A stretch of 64,000 nucleotides of DNA. Source: Chrysemys picta bellii (Eukaryota; Chordata; Testudines; Emydidae). How positions within the stretch are numbered: the stretch's first letter is position 1; each line of letters starts with the position of its first letter. The notes beneath the pieces were generated by a model. The model saw only the letters and a program-made list of their open reading frames with translations. It made no database searches and was not told where the DNA came from. The DNA lies in the NCBI RefSeq assembly GCF_011386835.1, contig NC_088805.1:19836836-19900835 (forward strand), read 5' to 3'. Shown here in pieces: positions 22,501-33,680 of the stretch. A program made the translations under genes and the position numbers.

Positions 22501-24842
22501 AGCTATATGGTTGCAACTATTGTTCTACCCTGCACCAGTGTCTAATTGATTAGGGTTTGATGATCACCTTTCATGCACAGCCACATGAAAAAGGGAAATG
22601 CAAATCAAATCTGATTCAGGATTCATTCTCTTGTCAGAGAATGGGTTAGTAAGGCAGAGGTGGACTCACACACACATGGAGGAAAGCTAATACCAAACCA
22701 TCATTCTCTGCTAACCCCAGATTCCCATGCACTGTCGGCACGGCTGGTCCAGTAGCTATGTTGCCCTTGGTCCCCATGCCACACCTGTGCTGTGTGGGGT
22801 TCACGGAGTGTGCAATGGAATTTTTAATGCTCTGCTGAGCAGCGCTTCTGCGTGACATTCGGCTGAATTGGGAGGAGAACATGTCACATAGAGCAATGCT
22901 GTCCGCCTACCCACCAGCCCCCCAACCATGCTTGCTGGTGCTTGCAAGGAGGGGCTTCTTCCACACGCTCGAGCTCTAGGATGCATTGGATCTGTTTCCC
23001 TTCAGCGCCACCATCACACAAAGGAGGGGAGGATCTGGTCAGAGCAGCTAGTGAGGAATATATTGGTGCCTGTGCTGATGAAATTGTGCCTTAGATCTTG
23101 CTGTTTGGAATCTCTTTGTTGTGTTCTCTCACGCATTTTATTGAGGATATCAAAGAAGGTGCCTCCTGACACAGCAGAGACCTGGGCAAGCCCTTTTATT
23201 TCCTGCTGATAAGAGGAGTCAACAGTCAGGGGGCTGTCAGAGGGGAAAGACCAGCCTCATAGAGGCGGGTAGGGTGCCTCTTGCAGAGTAGAGGGGAAAT
23301 CTGGGGGCAGACTCCAGGCTGGAATCAGGAATTTGGCATAGCTTCAGCAGGGCCAGTCATGCGCACGAGAAAGCTGAGGTACAGGCAAGAGGAGAGGCCC
23401 AATCTCATTAGAGATCAACACATGCTGGGGGCCAAATTCTGCCTTCGCTCACTACCCCATTGAAGGAAGGACAGAATCTGACCCTCTGCAGGCAGCCAGG
23501 CTCCTCATTGCTCCCCGAGTCCCTGAGTGTGAGAAGAGGCTAAGGAGACGGCAGCTCGTGTCTGTTCGCCGTCAATTAGGGCTGGGTGTTTCCCACACAG
23601 GGTTTATTTTTCTGGCGCTGTTAGTCAGTGTGTGGAAATGATGTGCTCTGAGTGGGGTTAGACCCTGCTCCCCAGGCACAGGGGGCAAGTGAGACACCCC
23701 CGTGAAAGGGCTCGTGGTGCCATTCCCTCTGCTCCTGGGGAGCACAGGGACTGCTCACCACTGCTCTCACTGGGGAGCAGAGCACCATAAAGAAGGCAGG
23801 GGTGAGCGGAGCTGGGACCACAGTCCTCCTGTCAGTCCATAGAGCAAGACTGGTGGGCCCAGGGAAGCTATCTGCTGTACCCTCCTGAGGCCTGGTCTGT
23901 CAGGGCGGTTCCCAAAGCTGAGATCATATTCTCTGGGGGGAGCTCTGTTTTGTCAGCCTGGGTAGCCACCGCAGGCAGTGTTTGTCAGGAGGGCTGACAA
24001 GAACCCTGGCAATGAGTGGTGCTGAAGTGGGGAAGATGAAGATTTGCAGCATGGTCCGATTTCTTCCTGAGACGCATGTCACCTCTGTCCCCTTCCCACT
24101 CGTCTCTAAGGTGCGGTGCCCACCAGAGAACTTGGCAGTTCTGCTGTCCCAGAGGAAGAGACTACAAGTGACTCTGGCTTCCTAAAGAACACCTCCCTTG
24201 CCTGAAGCACTGAGATCCAGACATTCGCAACTGATGCCAGCGAAATTCTTGCAGTCTGACCTTACGGTGACCCCCAAGTGGCTCTCTTTCATTCCTTGGC
24301 TGACTTTATCACTCGCAGAAGCCGCAGAAGCCGGAAAAGGACTGGAACATATGTCTACAATGGCTGTTACAGTCTGGCAAACTGCATTAGGAATAAAACA
24401 ACACAGCAGCAGAAGGGGCGGAGTGGCCACAAGGAAGGAGGGAATAAGGGCTAAGAAGTTGCTAAGGGAGCCTGTCAGTGAGGGAAGAAAACCCATCTCT
24501 CCTGCTGGATCTTTGTGGCATGGTAGCTCCTCGGGGCCTCAGTATTTTTGTTGCCAGGACTGGGTGGTTGTGAGATGCTTAAGCAGTGCGGGGAAAAAAA
24601 TCTTCCCTTCTCTGTGCATGCTGCCTGTGTGGTTTGAAATGCAGAGCAGCTATCTGGGCTGATAGTCAGCTTCTCATTAGTGCATTCTCTCCCGCCTGCT
24701 CGGCTTGTCCTTTGAAGCAAGTGCCATAAATGGCGCATGATATTAATCATCTCTTGTGAATCAGAGACCTGCTGGCATGATGGGACTAGCTTCCTCTCCC
24801 CTGGGATGCATGATGTTTTAGAGGCAGGCCCTAAAGCCTTTC
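19554..24842. other. Repeat-poor stretch, no gene seen
   Basis: More than 5 kb with almost no recognisable transposon, apart from a short TTTC run near 19837-19850, a possible old-repeat piece near 20570-20640 and a short palindrome near 23430-23490 (CCAAATTCTGCC, CAGAATCTGACCC). Open frames (the longest is 154 codons at 24198-24662, plus strand) resemble no protein family and have no supporting exon context. Repeat depletion may indicate constrained intronic or intergenic DNA, but I see no specific gene. Confidence 0.4.
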
Positions 24843-25115
24843 GGCGTATGTTTACCATGCAGCTGCGAGCGGGCCTCCATGCGCAGGGAGACAGACGTGC
24901 ACTAGCAGGACTTGAGCTAGTGCGCTAAAAATAACCTTGCGGATGCTGTTGGCTTGTGCTGGAGACAACCCCACCACCAGGCTTGAATCCTGAGCTCCAG
25001 CCTAAACCACAAACTCCACAAGGCTATTTTTAGCGCCTTACCTCAAGCCCCGCTAGCCTGGGTCTGTCTCCCCGGGCTGCGAGGATCGCTCTCAGCTGCC
25101 GTGCAGACTTACCCT
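24843..25115. mobile_element. MITE with GC-rich arms
   Basis: Outer sequences GGCGTATGTTTACCATGCAG and the complement of GCTGCCGTGCAGACTTACCCT are imperfect inverted repeats. The inner words TGCGCTAAAAATAACC and GGCTATTTTTAGCGCC form a further inverted pair. It is non-coding, and no TSD was found. Confidence 0.6.
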
Positions 25116-25447
25116 AGCATACCAAGCTCTTGTGATCGCTGCAAAAGCAGAGACATGTTGTTCCTAGCAAAGGGACTTTTTGCTGCACTGCATTCAACCA
25201 ATCACTTTTGGGTAGCCAGGCTGAATTCCAGTGCCTCCTGCTGGGGGCTGAGTGCTCTCACCTCCCCTTGGTGACCGTGAGAGTGTGTGGGGGGGACTAG
25301 TTGTCTTGTCATTAACCAGAGGTCATTTCTTTGTTATGAAACAATGCAACAGGTCAATGCTGTAAACCATCGTGGCCCAACAGGCCCAGAACTAAATGAT
25401 ACCAACAAGAGCTGATTCTGTATTTTAATGTTAAATGAGTATGTAAA

Positions 25448-25660
25448 ATGCGGTGGGTGGGACATGTGGCCCGACTCAGTGACAACAAATGGACCGCAGC
25501 TATATCTGAGTGGTATCCGCGAGAACTGAAATGGCCACATGGGCGGCCTCCAAAGAGGTGGGATGATTTCCTAACAAGGAGATATGGACAAGCATGGCGA
25601 AGGATGGCCAGAGCGAGAGGAGATGGGAAGACGTGTTGTGATCGGCTAAGTCTTAACTGA
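25448..25660 (+). pseudogene. C-terminal piece of RTE LINE polyprotein
   Basis: An open frame with no internal stop over about 70 codons. It shows motifs seen at the C-terminus of RTE-type endonuclease/reverse transcriptase proteins: RWVGHVARLSDNKWT (residues about 2-16), a WYPRELKWP segment, GRPPKRWDDFL (about 32-43), then W, A and R residues before the end. The catalytic endonuclease and RT domains are absent. The ATG at 25448 lies in the flanking target sequence, so it is not a native start. Preservation of the frame suggests a fairly young insertion or chance; no sign of host use. Confidence 0.7.
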
Positions 25661-25685
25661 TGAAGGACCGACAGTCTACGCAGTC
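25452..25685 (+). mobile_element. 5'-truncated RTE-type LINE fragment
   Basis: The segment carries the last ~68 codons of an RTE-type reverse transcriptase polyprotein, a stop at 25658-25660 and a 3' untranslated part of only about 25 bases. It is flanked by near-identical direct repeats TGTAAAATGC (25442-25451) and TGTAAAAATGC (25686-25696). The homology begins exactly at the left repeat, as expected for 5' truncation during target-primed insertion. A very short 3' UTR fits RTE elements. The exact clade is not decided. Confidence 0.75.
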
Positions 25686-25734
25686 TGTAAAAATGCACAT
25701 CAACTGTCCAGCTGACTCTCCATGAATATCTGCT

Positions 25735-25795
25735 CAGATCTACACCTGGTGTAAATCTGCAGAGTTATGCTGACGATCTGAGCCCTACCGCAAGG
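25735..25795. repeat. Ancient palindromic MITE remnant
   Basis: CAGATCTACACCTGGTGTAA, CTGCAGAGTTATGC and GACGATCTGAGCCC follow the GCCAGATC/GGTGTAAATC foldback pattern of 2888-2963. It is degraded. Confidence 0.4.
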
Positions 25796-26089
25796 AGCCT
25801 GTGCAGGAGGCAGCTCTTGTTCAGCAAGATTTCAGATTTGGGTTTCCATTTATTTTGGAATCGCTTGGTTTTACTCTGCAGTGAGGAACCCCCGTTTTGC
25901 TTTGGGTGAAATGTTTACTATGACATCACACTCAAGGCTGGTTAACTAATTGGCAGCGTGAATCAGTGCAATAGTTTTGCTTTTTTTAAACTCACCAAAC
26001 GTTTTGTTTCAGTCTACAGATGTTTGGGTGTATATACCAGCTAAACTGTACAACAGTCAGGGTTTCGGCCGTTGCTTATCTGCTCATAA

Positions 26090-26300
26090 TAACACTTAAC
26101 TCTTATACAGTGATTTTCATCCATGAATCTCAAAGCACTGTACAAAGAAGGGCAAGTGCCATTATCACCAATTTACAGATGAGAAAACTGAGCCACAGAG
26201 CAGTTAAATGACGTAGCCAAGGTCACACATCAGTTTTGTGGCAGAGCCGGGAATCCCCTCCAGTGCCCTGTCTGGTAGACAGTACTGCCCCTCTAAGGGA
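26090..26300 (-). mobile_element. MIR-like SINE, well preserved
   Basis: In plus order it reads CATGAATCTCAAAGCACTGT, CATTATCACCAATTTACAGA, TGAGAAAACTGAGCCACAG, CCAAGGTCACACATCAG and GGCAGAGCCGGGAATCCC. This is the complement of the canonical MIR arrangement (tRNA-related part, core, 3' part). Ends are approximate. Confidence 0.65.
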
Positions 26301-27590
26301 TGTTGATTGTGGCTTTATAGTAGTAAGAAATGTTTTGAGTTGGACTATCCGGTATTCTTCCTAGTGCTCCATATTCAGCCTATTATTTTAAAATTACAGA
26401 GTTCTGTTGAAACAAATGGAAAACACTGTCCCGCCAGCTGCCGAAGGGCTTTGGGTCTCATTCTCCTTTCATGTACACCAGTGCAAAGCAGGAGGGACTC
26501 CACTGAAGTAAGTTGAATTAAAGTAGTCCAAAACCTGGGTAAAGTTTTGGAGAAGCTGGAGTTCTGTGTATTCGAATGACACTTATATTGCCTAACATTG
26601 TGTGCAAAACCTTATACCAGAGTCACAGCAGTCTTCATAGCCCCCTTTTATCCGTACAATCCCCACGTTAGGCCTAGGAGGTTTTGAACCTCAGCCTGCA
26701 GCGTTGCTAAGTAATAGACACCATCATGCTGCCACCCAGCAGTCAGTAAGCCTAGTTTGCACTCCATTACCTGTTGTGGACATAGATCACGGGGCAGTCT
26801 TGCCTCAAGGGGTTTGACCGACAGCAGTTTCATGGCTCCTGATTGGCTCCCCAGCCTATATAAACCCAAGGGACATTCCAGGAAGTATCCGGACAGCAGT
26901 GAGAATTTCCTGCAGCTGCCATGATCATTTTTTGTTCCCTGCTTTTTGACTCCTGGCTTTGACCTCACCTCCTGGACTCAGACTCCAAACCTTGGTATTG
27001 ACCCCAGTCTGGACCTTGACTATGAACTCCTCTGCTACTCTCAGCCTCAGGTTAGACTCTGCTCTCACCCTTGGTTCTGAATGCCCTTGTCAGACTCCTG
27101 ACACCCTGCTTAGTTCACAGAACTATTGGTGTTTAAAGAAGTCCCTTCACTGCCAAGGAAAGACGAAGGGAACAAAATGAAAACCATTTAAACTATTGCT
27201 AAAGAAGCTGAACTCAACCTACCAGTGTAAAGAAATCAGAATCAAGGCCTTTGGTATGGCCACCTCTGAAGAGATATTGCTAAGTATTTTGTTTGTATGA
27301 TCCTCTACCAGAAGAGCCTGGGAAGAATGAATGAAAAAGTCAATGGTACACCTCAGACGAATGCTGTAAAGTGAGTCGGATTAACCCCTAGATTGTAAAT
27401 TGTTCAAAGTATGCAGCGTCACTCACTCTATGAGCTGGAGGCTCAGCTGCAATGAAGCTTACCCTGGTGTCAAAAGGGCATTCACTTGCCTAGTACTAAT
27501 CATAGCTTTGACAGTTTATGATAGGGATTTGCAATGGTGCAGCCCCATCATGGTGATGCCTGAAATTGGGGCTAATCCTCAGTATAGATG
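26301..27590. other. No gene seen
   Basis: Unique sequence. A TATA-like GCCTATATAAACCCAAG occurs at about 26853-26869 but no associated exon, initiator or CpG-rich region is apparent, so I do not call a promoter. Confidence 0.35.
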
Positions 27591-27591
27591 A

Positions 27592-27690
27592 GGCCTAAAC
27601 TTAGAGTGTAGGCTCTTTGGGACAGGGATCATGTTTTTGCATGTGTTATGTACAGCACCTAGCACGAATTAAGCAATGTATAAATAACAA
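27592..27690 (+). mobile_element. L2/CR1-like LINE 3'-tail fragment
   Basis: Contains GTGTAGGCTCTTTGGGACAG, GGATCATG and GTACAGCACCTAGCAC before AATAACAATGA. The layout resembles the 3' tail of L2-type LINEs. Related pieces are at 35425-35565 and 39385-39480. Confidence 0.5.
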
Positions 27691-27776
27691 TGAGAAAGTT
27701 TCCTAATATTTTATTTTTTTGCAGCCAAGCTCTAAATACACAAAAATTAATATCCCATGAGTTGCAGTGTCTAGGC

Positions 27777-27948
27777 CAGTGGCTTTCAACTTGTGGCCCT
27801 TGGGACCCGTACAATATGTCTAAGGGGTCAGTGAAAGGTTGTTTTCAACTTGTGGTCCACAGACTATATCTAAGATTTTCAAAGGGGTACGCACCTCCAT
27901 TTGAAATTTTGTAGGGGTCCACGAATGGAAAAAGGTTGAAAACCGCTG
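27777..27948. mobile_element. hAT MITE, 172 bp
   Basis: Ends CAGTGGCTTTCAACTTGTGG and AAAGGTTGAAAACCGCTG are inverted. Flanks GTCTAGGC (27769-27776) and ATCTAAAC (27949-27956) match at 5 of 8 and both resemble the TCTA-centred targets of other hATs here. An internal duplication of TTTTCAACTTGTGG is visible near 27785 and 27842. Confidence 0.8.
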
Positions 27949-28469
27949 ATCTAAACAAAATGCATTTGTATTAAGTGGCTTTTAATTCTAACTCTTTACC
28001 ATCGTTTTTATGCCTTGCCTGTGTGTAGTTCATTTCCTCTAGTGCAACGGCAAGACGCACACATGCAGCGGAAACTGAGCAAGCCAATAAAAATTATGTG
28101 ACACAGGGGAAAAGGATAAGGCTACAAACAATCACTGTTTTGGCTGATAAAGCCTGCTTCAGGAAACATGTATGTTTCAATAGTCTGCCATTTCACTGGG
28201 TCAGGGTCAATGATGGAGCAAGGAAAGGAAGAGTCTATGCACAAAAGACCCCGTATCCAACCATCTATTGCAGTATCGGAGTACCATCTTTTTAATGTAT
28301 TAATCTTCACAATGGCCCCTGGGAGGCAGGAAGTGCTGTTGTCACAATTTTAGTAGGTCACACTGGAAGTCTGAGCTCCTCTCCCAAGTCCCGCCAGGCT
28401 GTTGCCTTAATCGCTGCCTCAGGTGCTTTTGAAAATGTACCCCATATTCTAGATCCCATTGTCTACGAG

Positions 28470-28562
28470 CCAAGAGAGGCAGCGTGGTCTAGTGACTAGA
28501 CCTGGGAGTTGGGGAAATCTGGGTTCTGTTCTCAGCTCTGCCACTGAGCTGCTGTCTGACCA
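28470..28562 (+). mobile_element. MIR-like SINE fragment
   Basis: GCAGCGTGGTCTAGTGACTA, GACCTGGGAGTTGGG and CAGCTCTGCCACTGAGC follow the plus-strand head of MIR-like SINEs (GTGGTCTAGTGG...AGCTCTGCCACT). It is 5' part only, ending before a run of about 18 C at 28583-28600. Confidence 0.55.
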
Positions 28563-28582
28563 TGCATGAATCATTTCACATT

Positions 28583-28600
28583 CCCCCCCCCCCCCCCCCC
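28583..28600. repeat. Poly-C run
   Basis: Eighteen consecutive C residues between ATT and GCTTTG. The exact length is prone to polymerase and assembly error. Confidence 0.9.
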
Positions 28601-28626
28601 GCTTTGTCTGTTTGGGTTATTTATAC

Positions 28627-29140
28627 CAGTGGTTTTCAAACTTTTTTTCTGGGGACACAGTTGAAGAAAATTGATGCCTGCGACCCAACAGAGCTGGGGA
28701 TGAGGGGTTTGCGGTGCAGGAGGGGCTCTGCGTTTTGGGGGGGGGGCTCAGAGCTGGTGCAGGGGGTTGGGGTGCGGGAGGGGGTCAGGGCTCTGGGCTG
28801 GGGGTGCAGGCTCTGAGATGGGGCTAGGGATGAGGGGTTTAGGGTGCAGTAAGCGGTTCTGGATTTGGGGGGGCTCAGGGCTGGGGCAGGAGATTGGGGT
28901 GGGGACTTACCTCTGGCAGATCCTGGTCAGTGGCGCAGCCAAGGTTTTCCTAGCACCGCAGACCGCGTTGCGCCCTGGAAGCGGCCAGCAGCAGGTCCGC
29001 CTCCTAGGCGGAGGCGCGCACAGCTCTCACTCGCTGGCACGCCCCCTCTCTCCCCGGCCCTCCTGCCTAGAAGCCGGACCCACTGCTGGCCCCTTCCAGG
29101 GCGCAGCGTGGTGTCAGAGCAGGTAGGCAGTAGCCTGCTG
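28627..29140. mobile_element. hAT element, right end not found
   Basis: Left end CAGTGGTTTTCAAAC matches the terminal type of 27777-27948 but the body is different: a G-rich tract with repeated GATGAGGGGTTT, GGGGCTCAG and GTGCAGG units (28690-28900), then a GC-rich part with CGCCTCCTAGGCGGAGGCG. The expected inverted right end (TTTGAAAACCACTG-like) is absent near 29100-29180, so the copy is probably truncated. The 3' limit is approximate. Confidence 0.65.
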
Positions 29141-29574
29141 AGGTGGACTGCAGCAGATTTTTAACAATGACAGTTTGGGACAGGAAGTGAAGCAGAGTAA
29201 GTATACCCAATTGAAAGTGCAAACGATAATGCTTGGAATTAGACTGATGGCAATCATAAAGAGTTTATTGAAGTTGAACTGCTTGTAAAGGTAGCAGCTG
29301 TTCTGGATGGCAGATGTGCCCCTTTTAAACACTCTTCACTGTCAATAAACGTTCTGCTTTCTTGGTTTCAGTATCAGTTTGGAGCAGGTGAGTTTGGCAT
29401 GTGTGGTTACACGAAACAGAAGTACTACAGCCTAGCAGTCAGAGCCAGGGAAATGAGTAAACGTCAATGAGGTGATTCCTTTCATAGAGTTAGGGCAAGA
29501 TCCTGATGGGATTGGCTTTGGCTCAGGCTATGAACACCCCAAACCAGCACAAAGATCATGTGGAATCAGTACAG

Positions 29575-29700
29575 AGTCAGGCGTTTCTGAGTTCAAATCT
29601 TCATGCTGCCAATGACTCACTGGGTGGCTTTAAGCAAACATTGTGCCTTTCTGTGCAGTTTCTAGCTCTATAAAATGAGGAAGATAATACTTACCAGACC
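29575..29700 (+). mobile_element. MIR-like SINE fragment
   Basis: GAGTTCAAATCTTCATGCTG, GACTCACTGGGTGGCTTTAA and TATAAAATGAGGAAGATAAT follow the MIR layout in plus orientation. Confidence 0.55.
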
Positions 29701-30088
29701 TGGTTGAAACTTTTTTGATGAGAAATGGGGTTTCGATTACAACAAAAAATTGTGTGGGAAAACTTTATTTTTCTCAGCTTATGTTTTGTTTTTGCTGAAA
29801 TTTTGAAATGAAATTTAATTTATTTATTTTTAAATTGTAGGGAAAATCTTTTTTTTTTTTTAATGTTTTATTTCTGGAGAATGGAAATGCAAAATGCAGC
29901 TTTTTTCACTCTTTAACTTTCCCTCCCTTTTTCAGGGAATATTTAAAAAAAATAGTAGGTATGTCTCAATTAAAATGAAATCAAATTTTGAAACAATTAT
30001 TCAAATTGGAACATTTTGTTTCCAATTTTTTTCATCAGAATCTGAAAAGTTTTGTGGAAAAAAATTGAATCAAATTAAAAAAAACCTT
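29701..30088. repeat. AT-rich interspersed repeat-like tract
   Basis: A/T-rich sequence dominated by words such as AAATTTTGAAATGAAATTT and GGAAAATCTTTTTTT. A similar tract with ATTTCATTTCATTTTGAAAT occurs at 35630-35835 and near 38170-38220, suggesting a dispersed but unclassified repeat. No coding potential. Confidence 0.4.
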
Positions 30089-30090
30089 AG

Positions 30091-30320
30091 GCCTCGTTGA
30101 GTGTGATTTTTCTTAACTGAAATAGTTATACCAGTGTAACTCCTGGTGTGGATGTAGTTATACAAATATAAAGGTGGCTTATATCAATTTAGCTTATTCC
30201 CTTTCTAGTATCAGAATTGCTATACCTATCTTTATATGATATAACGGTGTCCGCACTAGGGGGCGTTGGTCTGCTTTAACTATAGTGGTATAGATACAGC
30301 TTTTGTGAATAGACAAAGCC
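30091..30320. mobile_element. MITE of the GTCTACAC group
   Basis: Begins GGCCTCGTTGAGTG and ends AATAGACAAAGCC. Inner arms carry AGTTATACCAGTGTAACTCC and TATAGTGGTATAGATACAGC plus TAGCTTATTCCCTTT as in 18281-18533. It is degraded; the TSD is not resolved. Confidence 0.6.
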
Positions 30321-31360
30321 ATAATTTGGGTTTTTTTTTAAACTATTGTGAAACATAATTACTTCCCTCTCTCCCCCCACGCTGCTTTAGTACCCTCCCA
30401 CTTCCCTGGCAGCGGTGTTGTGAAGGTTAATGAGTTAATGTCACTACAGGGCTTTGAAGGTATAAAATACTGTACAAATGCTATGGACAGACAGGGTTTT
30501 CATCACAAGCAAGTCTCTGACAATACACCTCAGTTCTGACGTGCTACTCCAGGTTTGCACTTCTACTGTGCTAAACTAATCCTTTAACAATAGCTAGGGG
30601 CTACTTTATCTTCCCAGTCAGGTGTAGATTATGTTGTGACAGTAGCCAGATCAAACAAAGAATTGAGAGGAGATCTGAGGATACAGTAAGGAAGAGATGA
30701 GCAACAGCCCATGCCTACGTGCTGAGAAAATGCACACAGCTTGTCTATCCTGAATGCAGGGAATAGTTGACAGAAATTGTGAGCCTCCTTACTCTCCAGC
30801 TGGCTACCCCCTCAAACCCTGCATCTTAAAATGTTTTCACTGATTACATCCCAGTCAGGAAGATCTTTTAAATAGGTACCTGGAGACCTGCTAAATACAA
30901 TTACGTAAAATGCTGGTCTTTTAGGCATCAAAGATTACTGATATTGCCACAACACAGCTCTGTGTTTAACCTCAAACGTACAGCACACATGGTCTCCAAA
31001 GGGTTTAAAGGTTTGTGTGGAGTCAAAGATCTGCACTGCAGTGAGGCGCCTTGATGAGAAAGGGAGACTTATAGCTTCTCTGAAGCCACGTAAGCTGCTA
31101 CTGCAGTTCAAAGGGCTTACAACAGAGCTTGCCCATGCTCCTAGTGGGATATAACGTGCACGAAAGGAAACTCTTGATGTTAATAGGCTGGGATCCCATT
31201 CTTGCCATTTGTAGTAATTTGGTAATGCGTACCCGCTGTCCTGTCACTTTAAAGTTCCATGGCAGCGCCCCCTCCCTTGGCAAGGCATGGCAACACTGAT
31301 AGACACTGCACAGAACAAATCAAGGAGGCAATCAGGAAACTGTACATTGGATGCTGTTGT

Positions 31361-31454
31361 TAGAGATGGGTCCAAGACACAAACTTTGCTCCTGCACCCG
31401 AATTTCCAGTTTGGGGATGTCTGGATTTGGGTTTTAGGTTTAGGCCTATCTCTA
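31361..31454. mobile_element. Short DNA-transposon MITE, 94 bp
   Basis: TAGAGATGGGTCC at the left is the inverse of GGCCTATCTCTA at the right, with one or two changes. No convincing 8-bp TSD. A related left end without its partner is at about 32173-32190 (CTAGAGATGGGCCCAG). Confidence 0.6.
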
Positions 31455-32839
31455 GTTATTGGCAGAATTGGGTTCTCTAAATTAGGCCCTGAGGATTGAA
31501 AACGGGGCATCCCATGCCATATAACCACATAGGATTTATGGGCTTCATTCTACAGCCAGTGTCACCCACGGGCCCCACTGATGGAAACGCTGGTGGGGGT
31601 GTAAGGCTCCTGCTCTCTCATGGAGCGTGCAGTGTGCCACAGCAGCTCCAAATGTGGCAGGGCTGCCCCCAAAAGGGGTTTGGCCGGGGGCCTGAGGTGT
31701 ACTGCCTCAGCCAGTTTCCTAGACAGCCTCAGCTGGTGGGGCTTTCGTAGCGCCATGACTGCAAGATAAAGCTGCCCCACCTCTGAGAGCAAACCCCACC
31801 TAACCTTTCCCACTGGGGTTCATCTCCCCCGGGGCTGCATGCAGTGCCTCCCACTAACATGGGGGGTAAAGGGAAATGGACAGGGCTGACGCTAGCTGGA
31901 GAGATTGCATGTCAGGCTGAATTGGCTGCCCCCCCCCACCCCCCAGCAGTCTTTGCCTGCTGTCAGAACGTTACGCAGCCCTGGCTGTAATCCAAAGCTG
32001 CCTCCCCTGAGAGAGTGGGCTCAGAGTAAGACGTGCCTGCGGTTGTATAAGTGGCCATTCAGCCGGTAGCAAGCCAAGTGTCTCTCCATCATCAAACGGA
32101 GTCACAGGCAGCTACATAAGAACCAAATGCATTTGTGACACAAAAAGATATGGGACCAATGTTTAATGGCCCACTAGAGATGGGCCCAGATACAAACCAC
32201 AGGGCCCAGTTCTGATACAGGAAGCTGCCACTGACATGGACAGGGGAGAATAGGGCCCTTAGACCCAGCTGGAGATGCATCAGCAAAAGCCTCACTCATT
32301 TTGACTAGCCTGGGTTCTGTTGCTAGTGCTGCCCCCCGCCCATGAGCTGTGCACGGGGATACTTGTGTAGAGGCGTCTTTTGGTTTTCAAATCGCCACCT
32401 GACCCATGGAGAAGTGACACCTCATTAGGATGCCTTTCTCAAACTTCCACCTGCAACTGAGAGTCACAGATTGAACTAGTGAGACAGATCAGATTGCTTA
32501 AAGGCTTGTTCTGTACCGTGGCAGCAACTGCTGAGCTGAGGAACTACAGCAAAATGAGATGCCAAACTATAAGGTCAAAATAAATACCCTGGGCTGCTTA
32601 CCAATATACAGTGAATTATAGTCACCGAGTCTCAGTATCCCAGATAAGAACCGAGGCCATCAGGAAGCGCCAAGCCCCCAGGTCTGCATGCTGCTATGTC
32701 AGGACAGAGTCGATTTCTATTGAAACCCATGCAAGTATTGTAACAGGTGATGCTACTTGTAGTGACATAGCATCGGAAATCCCCAACATGCAATTGCTGC
32801 AAGAAGGTCACAGCTCAGTCGGAACAGCACATTAAACAT

Positions 32840-33340
32840 TAAATGCTCCATTTATACGCACTAGTGGCGTCATGCCAAGATGAATTTGAAATGATTAAAT
32901 CTCCAGCCGTGTCGGTTCCTTTCACAGCAACATAAAACATTTTGCTTCGCTAGTCAGTGCAATAATGTTTTGCTGGGGACAACAGACTTGGGCTCCGAGT
33001 GGCTGGCATTTCAGCAATTTGTCATTAAAATGCATCTCTCACCAAGACGCGCTAGTGAGGTTTCCAGAGGTTCGAGCTGCCACTTGGCTAAGATGCACGG
33101 CAATTTCCACTGGCCAGATGACTCACCTCAGCCTCTCTCATCACCCGAGCGAGACAAAGGCAATTGGAAGCGAGAGGAAGAAAATAACAAATTTGTTGAC
33201 CACGTTGTAAATCCAAAGACGCGGCAGTCACAGGCTTCGGTTCATTCATGCAGGAACTATTGTAAATGAAACCAGATTGCTCAGATTCAGTATCTGTCGA
33301 GGAGGAAATCTTTTTCTACTAAAATGCACCTGCTAGGCAG
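32840..33340. promoter_or_regulatory. Candidate conserved non-coding element
   Basis: Repeat-free, with retained CpGs (GACGCGCTAG near 33045, GACGCGGC near 33220) and motifs such as GCAATTTGTCATTAAAATG, TTGTTGACCACG and TTCATTCATGCAGGAA. It has no coding potential I can defend. The call is inference from texture and absence of repeats. Confidence 0.25.
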
Positions 33341-33637
33341 AAAGAGAAAATTAAAGGGACTGAATTCTTAATATTAGCAGAAGGCTATTTCCCCCCCCCC
33401 CAAAACAGGACATTTAAGCATCTAATAAGACCCCAAAAATGTAAAAAATAAATGGAAGATAAATCAGAAGATCAAGAATTTCTGGATCTGATGAAAGGCA
33501 GAACTTGTCCTTTGATCATCTTCTATGGAATCATTCTTCAGACATTGAATCCATGTGGATTGAGTTCTGCTGTCTTTCCTCAGTCTCTCATTGATGTCGC
33601 TATGATTAGTCAAGAAAGAAATTTTAGTAGTACACAT

Positions 33638-33680
33638 TCTCTCTGTCTCTGTCTCTGTCTGTCTCTCTGTCTCTCTCTTT
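33638..33680. repeat. TCTCTG/TCTG microsatellite
   Basis: Imperfect tandem TCTCTG and TCTG units over about 43 bp. Confidence 0.9.

Noticed and set aside
26853..26869. TATA-like GCCTATATAAACCC as a gene promoter
   Set aside because: No CpG island, initiator, exon or polyadenylation context around it.
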